Source: Bacillus massilioanorexius (GTDB lineage Bacteria > Bacillota > Bacilli > Bacillales > DSM-1321). From it: a stretch of DNA of 64,000 bases. Below the pieces are notes generated by a model. That model did not search any database, had not been told where the DNA came from, and was given only the letters and a program-made list of their open reading frames with translations. Shown piece by piece: positions 49,458 through 58,754 of this stretch (its first letter is position 1; each line of letters opens with the position of its first letter). The DNA is taken from NCBI RefSeq assembly GCF_902374955.1, contig NZ_CABKRX010000073.1:1-64000 (forward strand), written 5' to 3'. The translations under genes were made by a program, and so were the position numbers.

Positions 49458-49640
49458 CTAATTGATATAATCTCCTCTGTTGCTTGATTTAGGTTGACGA
49501 ACCAATTTTAGTGTCATTGGACTTGTACTCAACGGTTTTTTCTTTTCACTAGGCTTCGTAGCTTCCATTTGTGGTAAATCTTTTTTCAAATCTTCTAATA
49601 TTTCGAAACCACCACATAAGATCCTTAGTAAAATACAACT
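49458..49640 (-). pseudogene. Possible 3' remnant of a lost gene after comC
   Basis: A minus-strand frame of about 60 codons between two stops, without a usable start. Its translation has natural protein composition (GGFEILEDLKKDLPQMEA, then KPSEKKKPLSTSPMTLKLVR and QPKSSNRGDYIN at the end). In several Bacillaceae a type IV pilus cluster lies between comC and spoIIB; this could be the 3' end of such a gene. I do not recognise the family with confidence. Confidence 0.35.
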
Positions 49641-49691
49641 CTAAACTGTTAGCACTAGCACTTTTCTATTACTTAAAACCAAAAATTTCCA

Positions 49692-50447
49692 CTAAATAAA
49701 TACACCAAAATACCAATTAACAATTCTTCCCCCAAAGAAATAAGCCGTTAATGATCCAATTGTAATAAATGGACCAAATGGCACTGGTTGCTTACTTTTC
49801 ACGAATCCGAAACCCATTAAAAAAAGACCGATAAAAGCACCGTAAAAAATAGAAAAAAATAAAGCTAATAGTGTAAGCTTTAAACCTAATATAAAACCTA
49901 TGACAGCAAATAATTTGATATCTCCTCCACCCAAACCGCCATTACTAATTAAAGCTATAAGAAATAATATTCCAAAACCAATTACAGCTCCAGCAATAGA
50001 ATCCAGCCATGACGGCATCGATAAAAAAAAATGCAAAATAATAAATACAACTAAAAAAAACAGGAGAATCTTATCTGGAATTACCATATACGCCATATCA
50101 GATACCGTAATGATCATAAGCATTGAAATAAACAGATATGCAACAAAAAGTTGACTATTCCATCCGATAATTAGAGGGGTAACAGCAAACAATAGGCCCG
50201 TTAGTAATTCCATCATTGGATAGATAAAAGAAATTTGCACGTGACAGTTCCGACATTTTCTCCTTTGTATCAAGTATGAGAAAACAGGAATTAATTCCTT
50301 ACTAGTAAGTACACGCCCACAGTTTGGACACGATGATCTTGGATGCACAATAGACTGTTTCTTTGGAATTCGTAAGCCAACTACATTAAAAAATGAACCA
50401 AAAATCAAACCGACTACACCAAGATAAAAAAATACAAATAACTCCAT
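49692..50447 (-). CDS. comC: Prepilin peptidase ComC (A24)
   Basis: Aspartic membrane protease that cleaves and N-methylates competence pseudopilins. 251 aa, about eight TM. Cytoplasmic zinc site with two CxxC pairs (CPNCGRVL; CRNCHV), catalytic Asp in TVSDMAYMVIPD and in the GGGDIKLF motif. It has its own promoter region, as a terminator separates it from folC. Confidence 0.95.
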   Translation of the reverse strand: MELFVFFYLGVVGLIFGSFFNVVGLRIPKKQSIVHPRSSCPNCGRVLTSKELIPVFSYLIQRRKCRNCHVQISFIYPMMELLTGLLFAVTPLIIGWNSQLFVAYLFISMLMIITVSDMAYMVIPDKILLFFLVVFIILHFFLSMPSWLDSIAGAVIGFGILFLIALISNGGLGGGDIKLFAVIGFILGLKLTLLALFFSIFYGAFIGLFLMGFGFVKSKQPVPFGPFITIGSLTAYFFGGRIVNWYFGVFI

Positions 50448-50601
50448 ATTTTCTCCTTAGAACTATTATTTTCCATATTAACTTCAAACCGTACTATTAC
50501 ACTATTATAACGTATTTTATTCTACCATTAAGACAATATAGCAAAATTATCCATATAATACACAATTTTGTAAAAATTAAAATTTCAAAACTAAAACAAA
50601 T

Positions 50602-50643
50602 AAAGCACCTCCAAAAGTCCATCCTAGAATTTGGAGCTGCTTT
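50602..50643 (-). terminator. Terminator of folC
   Basis: AAAGCACCTCCAAA / TTTGGAGCTGCTTT stem between folC and comC. Confidence 0.85.
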
Positions 50644-50691
50644 ATTCATGTAGATTAAGCATCATACACTATTATACTTCTTACTTTTCAA

Positions 50692-51987
50692 TCAGTATTT
50701 CATTAGATAAGGTCTAGCATAATATAAAAAGTAAAGTGAACCTGTCACAACGATTAATGAATCATCATCCACCATTTCTAAGCTTTTTTCTAAAGCTTTC
50801 TCCCAAGACATCTCGATACTACACGGTACATTTTTACAATGTGTTGCTAGCTTTTCAGCCTCAAGTGCACGGTCCATTTCAAATTGAGTACAAATCATGT
50901 GGTCCGCTACTTCTTCAAGCATGGATATCATAGAATCCACATCTTTATCAGCAAGCGCTGCTGTCACGATAATAATCTTCTTGTCACGGTATCTCGCTTT
51001 TAGTGTATCAATTAAAGCAGAGATTCCTGCTTCATTATGTGATCCATCAACAATAATTTTTGGAGTCTCACTAATCGTTTCTAAGCGACCTTTCCAGTTA
51101 GCAGCTAATAAGCCAGTTCTAATCGCCTCATTAGTAAGGGTAACGTTATATTTATCACGTAGTACTAAAGCAGCTGTTATTGCTAAAGATGCATTGTCAA
51201 TCTGATGCTTCCCTAACATCGAAATCATACAGTCTTCAAATGTATGATTTCCAAAACAGTAATGAAATACTTCGCCATTTTGAGTAGGCATTTTACTTTC
51301 AACATAGAAGTTCTCATTAATGACAAGTATTTCACTATTCATTTCTGAAGCTTTTGCTTTAATAACTGGTAATGCTTCTTCATCCTTTACTCCAGTTATG
51401 ACAATAGAATCTTCTTTAATAATTCCCGCTTTTTCAGCTGCAATGCCACTTATTTTATTCCCTAGAATATTAGTATGATCTAACGATATATTTGTAATAA
51501 TGGAAATAAGTGAGTGAATTACGTTCGTTGAATCAAGTCTACCTCCTAGACCTGTTTCCATTAATACATAATCAGGTTTTTTCTCTTGAAAATACATAAG
51601 TGCAATAATAGTCAAAATCTCAAACTGGGTAGGAAAAACATTCTCCTGCTCCATACTTTCAACATATTGAACCACTGTATTGAATAAACGTAAAAAATCT
51701 TCTTCCTCTATATATTCATCATTAATCATAATTCTTTCTTTAATACTTTCAATATGCGGAGAAGTAAACGTCCCAACTCTATAGCCTTGTGAAGATAATA
51801 TTTTCTTCAGATAATGCAAGGTTGATCCCTTACCATTCGTACCAGCTAAATGAATAAACTTTTGCTGATTATGTTGTATATGTAGCCCCTCTAATAATGC
51901 ATCCATTCTTTCCAAACCAAAATTCATTCCAAAGCGTTGTTCTCGTTTAGCAAAATAATCGTACATATCCTCTATTTTTTGCAGCAT
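50692..51987 (-). CDS. folC: Folylpolyglutamate synthase / dihydrofolate synthase
   Basis: Adds glutamate to folates. 431 aa of the Mur ligase fold: P-loop AGTNGKGSTLHYL, TFTSPHIESIKERI, METGLGGRLDSTN, and VDGSHNEAGI in the C-terminal domain. Usual neighbour of valS and comC, though corA is inserted between folC and valS here. Confidence 0.97.
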   Translation of the reverse strand: MLQKIEDMYDYFAKREQRFGMNFGLERMDALLEGLHIQHNQQKFIHLAGTNGKGSTLHYLKKILSSQGYRVGTFTSPHIESIKERIMINDEYIEEEDFLRLFNTVVQYVESMEQENVFPTQFEILTIIALMYFQEKKPDYVLMETGLGGRLDSTNVIHSLISIITNISLDHTNILGNKISGIAAEKAGIIKEDSIVITGVKDEEALPVIKAKASEMNSEILVINENFYVESKMPTQNGEVFHYCFGNHTFEDCMISMLGKHQIDNASLAITAALVLRDKYNVTLTNEAIRTGLLAANWKGRLETISETPKIIVDGSHNEAGISALIDTLKARYRDKKIIIVTAALADKDVDSMISMLEEVADHMICTQFEMDRALEAEKLATHCKNVPCSIEMSWEKALEKSLEMVDDDSLIVVTGSLYFLYYARPYLMKY

Positions 51988-52218
51988 AATAATTCCCCTT
52001 TTGAATAGTCAATCCGCTTTATTTATTTTAGCACTATCTTTTATCATATATGAAAAAAAATACACTGTACAATAAGAAAAGCACACACTATAGTGTAGAG
52101 ATGTATAGACTGAACCTCTCCACATAAATGAAAACCCCTTCTTATTGTACTTACAGTTTGCCTAACATTTTCACTTAAAATAAATCAAAATCAACGATAT
52201 TATTTAACTGAGCTATAC

Positions 52219-52262
52219 AAAAAAACGACCTTCCATTCATATATGGAAAAGTCGTCTTTTTA
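52219..52262 (-). terminator. Terminator of corA
   Basis: AAAAAACGACCTTCCAT / ATGGAAAAGTCGTCTTTTT inverted repeat after the corA stop. Confidence 0.85.
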
Positions 52263-52271
52263 TATTCATCA

Positions 52272-53213
52272 TTAAAAATATTTCTTCTTCCAAAATACTA
52301 AACCAACAATAATAGAAAGCACAGTTGAGGTAATCATGATCATAGAAAATGCATGTAAATGTCCTTCAAATGGTAATTTTACATTCATACCATATATACT
52401 TGCTAACATTGTAGGAATAGCGATAATGATTGTTACCGAAGTAAGCATCTTAACAATATGATTTACATTATTCGATATAATGGAAGCAAACGAATTAATC
52501 GTAGATCCTAATATCGAGCTATAAATTTGCGCCATTCGTATCGCTTGTTTATTTTCTATAATAACATCATTCAATAAACCTTGATCATCTTCATACATTT
52601 TCAAATGATTTTGTGATAAAAATTTCTCCATAATAAAATGATTAGATTCTAATGATGTTGAAAAATAGACTAAACTTTTCTCTAAAGTATATAATTCTAG
52701 CAACTTAGAGTTCTTTAAAGCTAGATGTAGCTCTTTCTCAATACTATTAGACATTTTATTTATTCTTCTTAAGTATCTTAAGAAGTAGGAAGCGATTTGC
52801 TGAAAAAGCTGTAATACAAATCGGGTTTTCAATTTAGGATTAAAATTCTTTAATTGGTTATTCGTAAATACATTCATAATTTCATTTTCTTGTGCACAAA
52901 TGGTAATCATGATATCATCTTTTACAATTAATCCCAACGGTATGGTTCCAAACTCTTCATTACCTTCATCATCTTTTGAACAAATTGGAATTTCAACAAT
53001 GATTCTGAGTTCATTCTCATCTTTTTCAACACGAGCTTGTTCTTCCTCATCTAGCGCATCTCTAAGAAAATCAGTATCTTCCAATTGAAAGTCTCTTTCT
53101 AGTCGATTAATTTCTTCAACTGTTGGATTAACTACATTTACCCAACATCCTTTTGTACTATTAGGTACTTGAATTAATTTTTCTTGTTTATCTACACAAT
53201 AGATAGACAGCAT
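52272..53213 (-). CDS. corA: CorA-family magnesium transporter
   Basis: Pentameric divalent-cation channel. 313 aa: large N-terminal cytoplasmic domain, long stalk helix, two C-terminal TM segments, and the pore signature YGMN at the end of TM1 (IYGMNVKLPFE). Although CorA-type proteins can carry cobalt or nickel, the upstream M-box riboswitch argues for magnesium uptake. It stands alone between two terminators. Confidence 0.93.
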   Translation of the reverse strand: MLSIYCVDKQEKLIQVPNSTKGCWVNVVNPTVEEINRLERDFQLEDTDFLRDALDEEEQARVEKDENELRIIVEIPICSKDDEGNEEFGTIPLGLIVKDDIMITICAQENEIMNVFTNNQLKNFNPKLKTRFVLQLFQQIASYFLRYLRRINKMSNSIEKELHLALKNSKLLELYTLEKSLVYFSTSLESNHFIMEKFLSQNHLKMYEDDQGLLNDVIIENKQAIRMAQIYSSILGSTINSFASIISNNVNHIVKMLTSVTIIIAIPTMLASIYGMNVKLPFEGHLHAFSMIMITSTVLSIIVGLVFWKKKYF

Positions 53214-53400
53214 GCAATCACCCTCTTACAGCTGTTCACCTCAAATGTGAGGAACAGCTAAGTAATAATTCTTCAATGTTGGTACTATTCGGCGACGGGT
53301 CCTCACTACTCACGCTCCTCACATCCTTTCCATTCTTCCAAGCTCTAAAGCTTGAATTCGTTAATATTCACGATTTACATGGGCGCAAATCCTGATAAAA
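53214..53400. other. corA 5' untranslated segment after the riboswitch terminator
   Basis: Non-coding. Includes a hairpin AGCTGTTC / GAACAGCT (about 53231-53260) placed just before the corA ribosome-binding site GAGGGTG, and a GC-richer patch (53280-53340) with CTCACGCTCCTCACATCC resembling family 2 repeats. Confidence 0.4.
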
Positions 53401-53407
53401 AAATAAA

Positions 53408-53438
53408 AACCTTTATTCACGAAAGAGAAATAAAGGTT
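53408..53438 (-). terminator. Expression-platform terminator of the M-box
   Basis: Perfect 10-bp stem AACCTTTATT / AATAAAGGTT followed on the minus strand by a T-rich run, about 60 bases after the M-box and 195 before corA. It would end transcription when magnesium is plentiful. Confidence 0.8.
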
Positions 53439-53496
53439 AAAATCCTAGTTAAATAAACACCATAAGCAGGGTTAAATATATAACTCACTTACAGTA

Positions 53497-53670
53497 ATAT
53501 TCTATTCTCCATCGTTGAGCTTTGGCACTGTATAGCATAGGTTAACAACCAGCTACGTTAAAAAAGGCCTTCATCCGACCTTTCTTGTTGACCCATTGGC
53601 GTCTCTCGACATTTTTGGGCAGCAGCTTATCTCTAATACAGGAGCCTCACCTAACAGAGTATTCAATTTG
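53497..53670 (-). ncRNA. M-box (ykoK) magnesium riboswitch
   Basis: On the minus strand the leader contains the hallmark blocks of the M-box aptamer in order: CTCTGTTAGGTGAGGCTCCT, GCTGCTGCCCAAAAATGTC, GACGCCAATGGGTCAACA, then TGCTATACAGTGCCAAAGCTC and GATGGAG. These match the conserved core of the Bacillus magnesium-sensing leader. It precedes corA and is followed by a strong terminator, so it should switch corA off at high magnesium. Confidence 0.93.
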
Positions 53671-53687
53671 TATAATACTACAAAAAA

Positions 53688-53716
53688 AACATACCACCAT
53701 TAAATCCTACTGTCAA
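53688..53716 (-). promoter_or_regulatory. Promoter of the M-box/corA transcript
   Basis: TTGACA (53711-53716), 17 bases, TATGTT (53688-53693) on the minus strand, right before the aptamer. Confidence 0.65.
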
Positions 53717-53845
53717 TACAGTGATCCTCTTTACTTTTTAGAATTAAAGTTCATCGTATTGATTATGTTTCCAAATTGATTTCATGCTCAAAGCTATATT
53801 CCGTTGATGGTTATATTTGCATACCATCTGTATGAACAAGCAAAG

Positions 53846-53880
53846 AAAAAGCATGTTAGGTTAACCCTAACATGCTTTTT
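53846..53880 (-). terminator. Terminator of valS
   Basis: Near-perfect palindrome AAAAAGCATGTTAGG / CCTAACATGCTTTTT just after valS. Confidence 0.9.
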
Positions 53881-53888
53881 CACATCAT

Positions 53889-56537
53889 TTAAATATTTTG
53901 TAATTCTTGAATACGACGAATAACCGCATCGCGTTTTTCGCTGTAATCTTTTTCTTTTGCACGCTCTTCTTCAATAACCTTTTCAGGTGCTTTCTTCACA
54001 AAGCCTTCATTGCTTAATTTCTTCTGAACACGCTCTACTTCTTTGTTCAACTTATCAAGTTCTTTCTCTAGACGCTTCACTTCTTCTTCAACATTAATTA
54101 ACCCAAGAAGAGGAAGAACTACTTCTGCACCTGTTACAACAGCTGTCATTGCTTGACTTGGCTCTTCAACATCTGTACCGATTGTTAATACTTCAGGATT
54201 ACAGAAGCGTTCGATGTAGCCGCTGTTATCTTTCAAACTTTGAGCAATCTTTTCGTCTTTCGCTTTTAAGATTAAGTTGATTTTCTTGCTTAGTGGTGTA
54301 TTTACTTCTGCACGAATATTACGTACAGAGCGGATGATTTCCACTAATAGCTTCATATCTTCAGCCGCTTGGTTGTCAGTAAGATTTTCATTCACAGTTG
54401 GCCATGCTGCTTTTACAATTGTTTCCCCTTTGTGAGGTAGGTTTTGCCAGATTTCTTCTGTGATAAATGGCATGAATGGGTGTAGCAATCTCATTGTGTT
54501 ATCTAATACATAAGCAAGGATAGAACGAGTTGTTTTCTTCGCTTCTTCATCTTCACCGTATAGTGGAAGCTTCGCCATTTCGATATACCAGTCACAGAAA
54601 TCATCCCAGATGAAGTTATAAAGCACACGACCAACTTCACCAAACTCATATTTATCAGCTAGACGAGTAACTGTTTCAATTGTTTCATTTAAGCGAGTAA
54701 GAATCCATTTGTCTGCTACTGATTTTTTACCAGTTAAGTCAATTTCTTCGTATGTCATGCCATCCATGTTCATTAACGCGAAACGTGATGCATTCCAAAT
54801 CTTATTCGCGAAGTTCCAAATGCTTTCTACTTTCTCAATCGAGAAACGTAAATCTTGACCTGGTGAGCTTCCTGTTGATAAGAAATAACGTAATGAATCA
54901 CAACCGTACTTGTCGATTACATCCATTGGATCAACACCGTTGCCAAGAGATTTACTCATTTTGCGTCCTTCACTGTCACGAACTAGACCGTGAATCAGAA
55001 CATCTTTAAATGGACGTTGTCCTGTAAATTCCCTACCTTGGAATATCATACGAGAAACCCAGAAGAAGATAATATCATAACCCGTTACTAAAGCAGATGT
55101 TGGATAGTAACGCTTGAAATCTTCACTGTTTTCATCTGGCCAGCCTAATGTTGAGAACGGCCACAACGCTGAAGAGAACCAAGTATCTAATACGTCTTTG
55201 TCTTGAGTCCAGTTCTCAGCATCAGCAGGTGCTTCTGTTCCTACATACACTTCACCTGTTTCATTGTGATACCAAGCTGGAATACGGTGTCCCCACCATA
55301 ATTGACGAGAAATACACCAATCGCGAATGTTTTCCATCCAGCGTAAATATGTTTTCTCGAAACGCTCTGGTACGAAGTTAACTTTCTCTTCTTCTTTTTG
55401 TTGAAGAGCAATTGCTTCGTCAGCAAGAGGTTGCATTTTAACGAACCATTGAGTAGAAAGGTATGGCTCAACAACTGCGCCACTACGTTCAGAATGACCT
55501 ACAGAGTGCATATGCTCTTCAATTTTGATAAGAACGCCTTGTTCCTGAAGGTCTTTTACGATTTGCTTACGGCATTCGAAACGATCCATACCTTCATATT
55601 TACCAGCTTTTGCATTCATTGTTCCATCTTCATTCATTACAAGAATACGTTCTAAATTATGACGGTTACCTACTTCAAAGTCATTAGGGTCATGTGCTGG
55701 AGTCATTTTAACTACACCAGTACCGAATTCTTTATCTACATAATCATCGGCAACGATTGGAATTTCGCGACCAACGATTGGAAGGATTACTGTCTTTCCG
55801 ATTAAGTGCTTATAACGCTCATCTTCAGGATGTACAGCTACACCAGAATCTCCAAGCATTGTTTCTGGACGAGTTGTAGCAACTTCAACACATCCTGAAC
55901 CATCTGCTAAAGGATATTTCATATGATAGAAAGCACCTTGAACATCCTTGTAAATAACCTCGATGTCGGAAAGAGCTGTTTTCGTAGACGGATCCCAGTT
56001 GATGATGTACTCACCACGATAGATTAAACCTTTTTTGTAAAGAGAAACGAATACTTGGTTTACGGCTTTTGATAAGCCTTCATCAAGTGTGAATCGCTCT
56101 CTTGAATAGTCTAAACCAAGACCCATTTTTGCCCACTGTTCACGAATGTGACCAGCGTATTCTTCTTTCCATCTCCATGTTTCTTCAACGAATTTCTCAC
56201 GACCGAGGTCATAACGGCTAACACCTTCATTACGTAGCTTCTCTTCAACCTTGGCTTGAGTAGCAATACCCGCATGGTCCATACCTGGTAACCAAAGAAC
56301 GTCATATCCTTGCATTCTTTTCATACGAGTTAAAATATCTTGTAAAGTCGTATCCCAAGCGTGACCTAGATGAAGTTTACCTGTAACGTTTGGTGGTGGA
56401 ATAACAATTGTATATGGCGATTTCTTCTCATCGCTTTCTGCCTTGAAAAAGCCACCTTTTACCCACCAGTCATAGCGACCTTTTTCAATCGTTTGCGGAT
56501 CATACTTAGTCGGCATTGATGTTTGATTATTGTCCAT
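53889..56537 (-). CDS. valS: Valyl-tRNA synthetase
   Basis: Class I aminoacyl-tRNA synthetase, 882 aa. HIGH motif as [15 protein letters not shown], editing (CP1) domain with [15 protein letters not shown] motif in [11 protein letters not shown], anticodon-binding domain, and a C-terminal coiled coil (LKEL-type heptads, [22 protein letters not shown]). Expression is controlled by an upstream T-box. AGGAGG precedes the ATG. Confidence 0.98.
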   Translation of the reverse strand: MDNNQTSMPTKYDPQTIEKGRYDWWVKGGFFKAESDEKKSPYTIVIPPPNVTGKLHLGHAWDTTLQDILTRMKRMQGYDVLWLPGMDHAGIATQAKVEEKLRNEGVSRYDLGREKFVEETWRWKEEYAGHIREQWAKMGLGLDYSRERFTLDEGLSKAVNQVFVSLYKKGLIYRGEYIINWDPSTKTALSDIEVIYKDVQGAFYHMKYPLADGSGCVEVATTRPETMLGDSGVAVHPEDERYKHLIGKTVILPIVGREIPIVADDYVDKEFGTGVVKMTPAHDPNDFEVGNRHNLERILVMNEDGTMNAKAGKYEGMDRFECRKQIVKDLQEQGVLIKIEEHMHSVGHSERSGAVVEPYLSTQWFVKMQPLADEAIALQQKEEEKVNFVPERFEKTYLRWMENIRDWCISRQLWWGHRIPAWYHNETGEVYVGTEAPADAENWTQDKDVLDTWFSSALWPFSTLGWPDENSEDFKRYYPTSALVTGYDIIFFWVSRMIFQGREFTGQRPFKDVLIHGLVRDSEGRKMSKSLGNGVDPMDVIDKYGCDSLRYFLSTGSSPGQDLRFSIEKVESIWNFANKIWNASRFALMNMDGMTYEEIDLTGKKSVADKWILTRLNETIETVTRLADKYEFGEVGRVLYNFIWDDFCDWYIEMAKLPLYGEDEEAKKTTRSILAYVLDNTMRLLHPFMPFITEEIWQNLPHKGETIVKAAWPTVNENLTDNQAAEDMKLLVEIIRSVRNIRAEVNTPLSKKINLILKAKDEKIAQSLKDNSGYIERFCNPEVLTIGTDVEEPSQAMTAVVTGAEVVLPLLGLINVEEEVKRLEKELDKLNKEVERVQKKLSNEGFVKKAPEKVIEEERAKEKDYSEKRDAVIRRIQELQNI

Positions 56538-56570
56538 TATGTCTTCCTCCTAATCATTCAATTGAACATA

Positions 56571-56832
56571 AAAAAACTCTCTTCCTAAAAAAGGACGAAG
56601 AGAGTTGATTCGCGGTACCACCTTTATTCCAATTAAATCTATGTACACTTAATTGGCGCTTAAAATAATAACGGCTCTACACCGGCTTTTACTACTAACT
56701 ATTTCATAAAAGCAGCTCCTGGGCTACTTCAGTTTGCTCTTACTTAAAAAGCCTTTCAGCTATTGGCTTTTCTCTCTTAAAGTAGACTTCAAACTTACTA
56801 CTCCCATTCTCAGCTATTGCTATTATTTAATT
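56571..56832 (-). ncRNA. T-box leader of valS
   Basis: Contains the T-box sequence GGTGGTACCGCG (56611-56622), a downstream terminator with CTCTCTTC...GAAGAGAG and a T run (56571-56604), and an upstream stem I with GGGAGTAGTA. A GTC at 56785-56787 is the probable specifier codon for valine. Uncharged tRNA-Val would stabilise the antiterminator and allow valS transcription. Confidence 0.93.
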
Positions 56833-56838
56833 ATTACT

Positions 56839-56868
56839 ATAGTACAGAAAAAATGGTTCTTTCGTCAA
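56839..56868 (-). promoter_or_regulatory. Promoter of the valS leader
   Basis: TTGACG (56863-56868), 18 bases, TACTAT (56839-56844) on the minus strand, immediately before the T-box. Confidence 0.65.
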
Positions 56869-57089
56869 TCATTCTTACCATTTTTCTTTATAATATTCAA
56901 TTGTTTTCTACTTGACTACAATATATTCACATTTCCCGCCCTTTTCCATAAAATATCAAGGAACGTAAAGATTAAGCATGATTGACCAATTGAAAAAAGG
57001 AAGTATAAACCAATAACCTCAAAAGAATTGTATAGATATCCTTGAGTTCATTATGTACTTTCAACTTTTTTCATAAAGGAGACAAAAAG

Positions 57090-57281
57090 ATGAAAAGACG
57101 ATATAGTCCGTATAATAAACCACCATGGGTCCGAAACTTAATGAATATGTGTAAGCCTTTTATTATCCCAATTTGTATATTTCAGGCCATACGAACTTTT
57201 TTCTTTCCAACAACTTTTGATGTTTTATTACTATTGGTCTTAGTTTGTATAGCAGCAAGCATCCGATTCAACATTTTTTAA
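57090..57281 (+). CDS. Small 63-aa membrane protein, unknown
   Basis: MKRRYSPYNKPPWVRNLMNM followed by one or two hydrophobic segments (about 20-35 and 42-60). AAAGGAG lies 8 bases before the ATG at 57090, and a hairpin terminator follows about 220 bases later. Positive N terminus suggests the N end stays in the cytoplasm. I do not recognise a named family; it may be a Bacillaceae-specific conserved small protein. Confidence 0.65.
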   Translation: MKRRYSPYNKPPWVRNLMNMCKPFIIPICIFQAIRTFFFPTTFDVLLLLVLVCIAASIRFNIF

Positions 57282-57500
57282 AGGCACACTCTGTTAAAGT
57301 ATTATATTAATAATGGCTTTAATCCGTTCGCTTAGTGGCTAGAAAATGCAAAGCCTTCTCCGCTCGTTCCTCACATGCAGGTTTTGTTTATCATACTGAT
57401 TTTCAACATTTATTTCTTATTAGTTTCAACTGTTCATAATAATACAACTAATAAATGTTCAACAAAATGATTGTCAAATTAATAATCTGTCTAAAATTAT
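57282..57500. repeat. Family 2 repeat fragment in the gap after the small protein
   Basis: About 57290-57410 carries AATGGCTTTAATCCGTTCGC and CTTCTCCGCTCGTTCCTCAC, resembling stretches at 25.86, 33.16 and 53.3 kb. The rest is AT-rich and empty. Confidence 0.4.
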
Positions 57501-57503
57501 TTG

Positions 57504-57529
57504 AGCTGTTTCATAGTTTTGAAACAGCT
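57504..57529 (+). terminator. Hairpin, probable terminator of the small membrane protein gene
   Basis: AGCTGTTTCA / TGAAACAGCT stem followed by ATTTATTTT on the plus strand. Confidence 0.6.
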
Positions 57530-57621
57530 ATTTATTTTAGGCATTTTCCACAAACTTTGTTACAAATCAATAGTTGTTAATTAAGTCTTCGAACAAATCC
57601 AACATCCTTTTCTTAAATTGT

Positions 57622-57659
57622 AAAAAAGATGCCTGAATGAATAACATTTCAGACACCTT
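57622..57659 (-). terminator. Terminator of spoVID-ysxE
   Basis: AAGATGCCTGAAT / ATTTCAGACACCTT stem with a run of six T on the minus strand, directly after ysxE. Confidence 0.85.
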
Positions 57660-57675
57660 AGCAACCCTAGCTCTT

Positions 57676-58722
57676 TTATTCACTGTCTTGACCCTCAGCC
57701 TGCGCAGCTTTTTTTTGAGCTTCAATTTCATCAATTTTCATTACAATATATTCGATATTTTTTAATTGCCAATAGTTTTTTTGCAATTGTTTTACATACT
57801 GATATTCGGATTGTAGATCATATTTTCGCTCATGATATGCTTCAACAGTTTGCAAAAATTGAGTTGGATAAGCTAAATAGCTTAAGAATAACATCATTTC
57901 CTCTTCTCTCATTGGATAATATTTATAGTAATGGTATAGCCATTCTATACATTCATCACAACGAGCTGGATATGAATTGCAATATTTCACAAAGAAAGGG
58001 AGCAAATCGAAATGCTGAGGTGCAGATTTTGAGTTTTCAAAGTTAATAAAATACCCTGCACCCCGATCATTAATCAAAAAATGCTTAATTGAAATTTTAC
58101 CATGAATAACGACTGTCCTTACTTTTTCATCGTCTTTTGTTTTATCATACCATTCCTCTAACTTCTTAGTTGAAAAAGAAAGTGCTTGGGAAACATCGTA
58201 ATAATAAGAACAAAACATTAATTCAAAGGGTGACATATACCATTTCTTTTCACAGCGCTCAATGAATTCTTCTAAAAACTTCTGCTGCTTCTCCCATGTA
58301 TCCGTCGTTTTTTGATAGTGAATTTCTCTATCTTCTTTTTCAATCTTTAAATCTTTCGCTGTCAATACATGCATACGAGCAAGTTCTCGAAACATTTGCT
58401 TATGCTTTTCATTTCTTTCACCATAATCTTCATTATTTAGCCAAGGCATTAAATAGTAGAGATTATTTTGATATAAAACACCATAGCGCCCATCACTTGT
58501 TAAATAGATAGGTACAACACGGTTATAACCTCTCTGATACAATCGTTGCACATGTTTAATAAAATCCATACTATGCAAAGGTGATATTTTTTTTAAAGCA
58601 AATGTCCCTTCCGTTGTATATACTTTAAAGACCCGCCCAAATGATTCGGAATACTGGAATTGAAGCTCATATTGATTGATGATAAATTCTATATCCTTTT
58701 GATTTTTTTCGCTCCTATCCAT
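57676..58722 (-). CDS. ysxE: CotS-type spore coat protein YsxE (probable pseudokinase)
   Basis: 348 aa, APH/protein kinase-like fold of the CotS family, encoded 32 bases after spoVID as in B. subtilis. The lysine of the N lobe is kept (FALKK, K44/K45), but the catalytic loop reads HGKISIKHF (207-215) where HGDxxxxN is expected, and the metal-binding DFD is replaced by NFE (227-229). It is therefore unlikely to transfer phosphate. The C terminus is helical and ends in a charged tail. Probable role in spore coat assembly with SpoVID, by context. Confidence 0.88.
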   Translation of the reverse strand: MDRSEKNQKDIEFIINQYELQFQYSESFGRVFKVYTTEGTFALKKISPLHSMDFIKHVQRLYQRGYNRVVPIYLTSDGRYGVLYQNNLYYLMPWLNNEDYGERNEKHKQMFRELARMHVLTAKDLKIEKEDREIHYQKTTDTWEKQQKFLEEFIERCEKKWYMSPFELMFCSYYYDVSQALSFSTKKLEEWYDKTKDDEKVRTVVIHGKISIKHFLINDRGAGYFINFENSKSAPQHFDLLPFFVKYCNSYPARCDECIEWLYHYYKYYPMREEEMMLFLSYLAYPTQFLQTVEAYHERKYDLQSEYQYVKQLQKNYWQLKNIEYIVMKIDEIEAQKKAAQAEGQDSE

Positions 58723-58754
58723 CTACATTCCTCACTTTCAAGGCGTATTACAAG

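Noticed and set aside
53585..53779. 64-codon plus-strand frame near valS
   Set aside because: It is antisense to the M-box aptamer and its promoter, which explain the sequence.
56734..56985. 83-codon plus-strand frame upstream of the small membrane protein
   Set aside because: It overlaps the valS T-box leader and promoter on the other strand and lacks an RBS.
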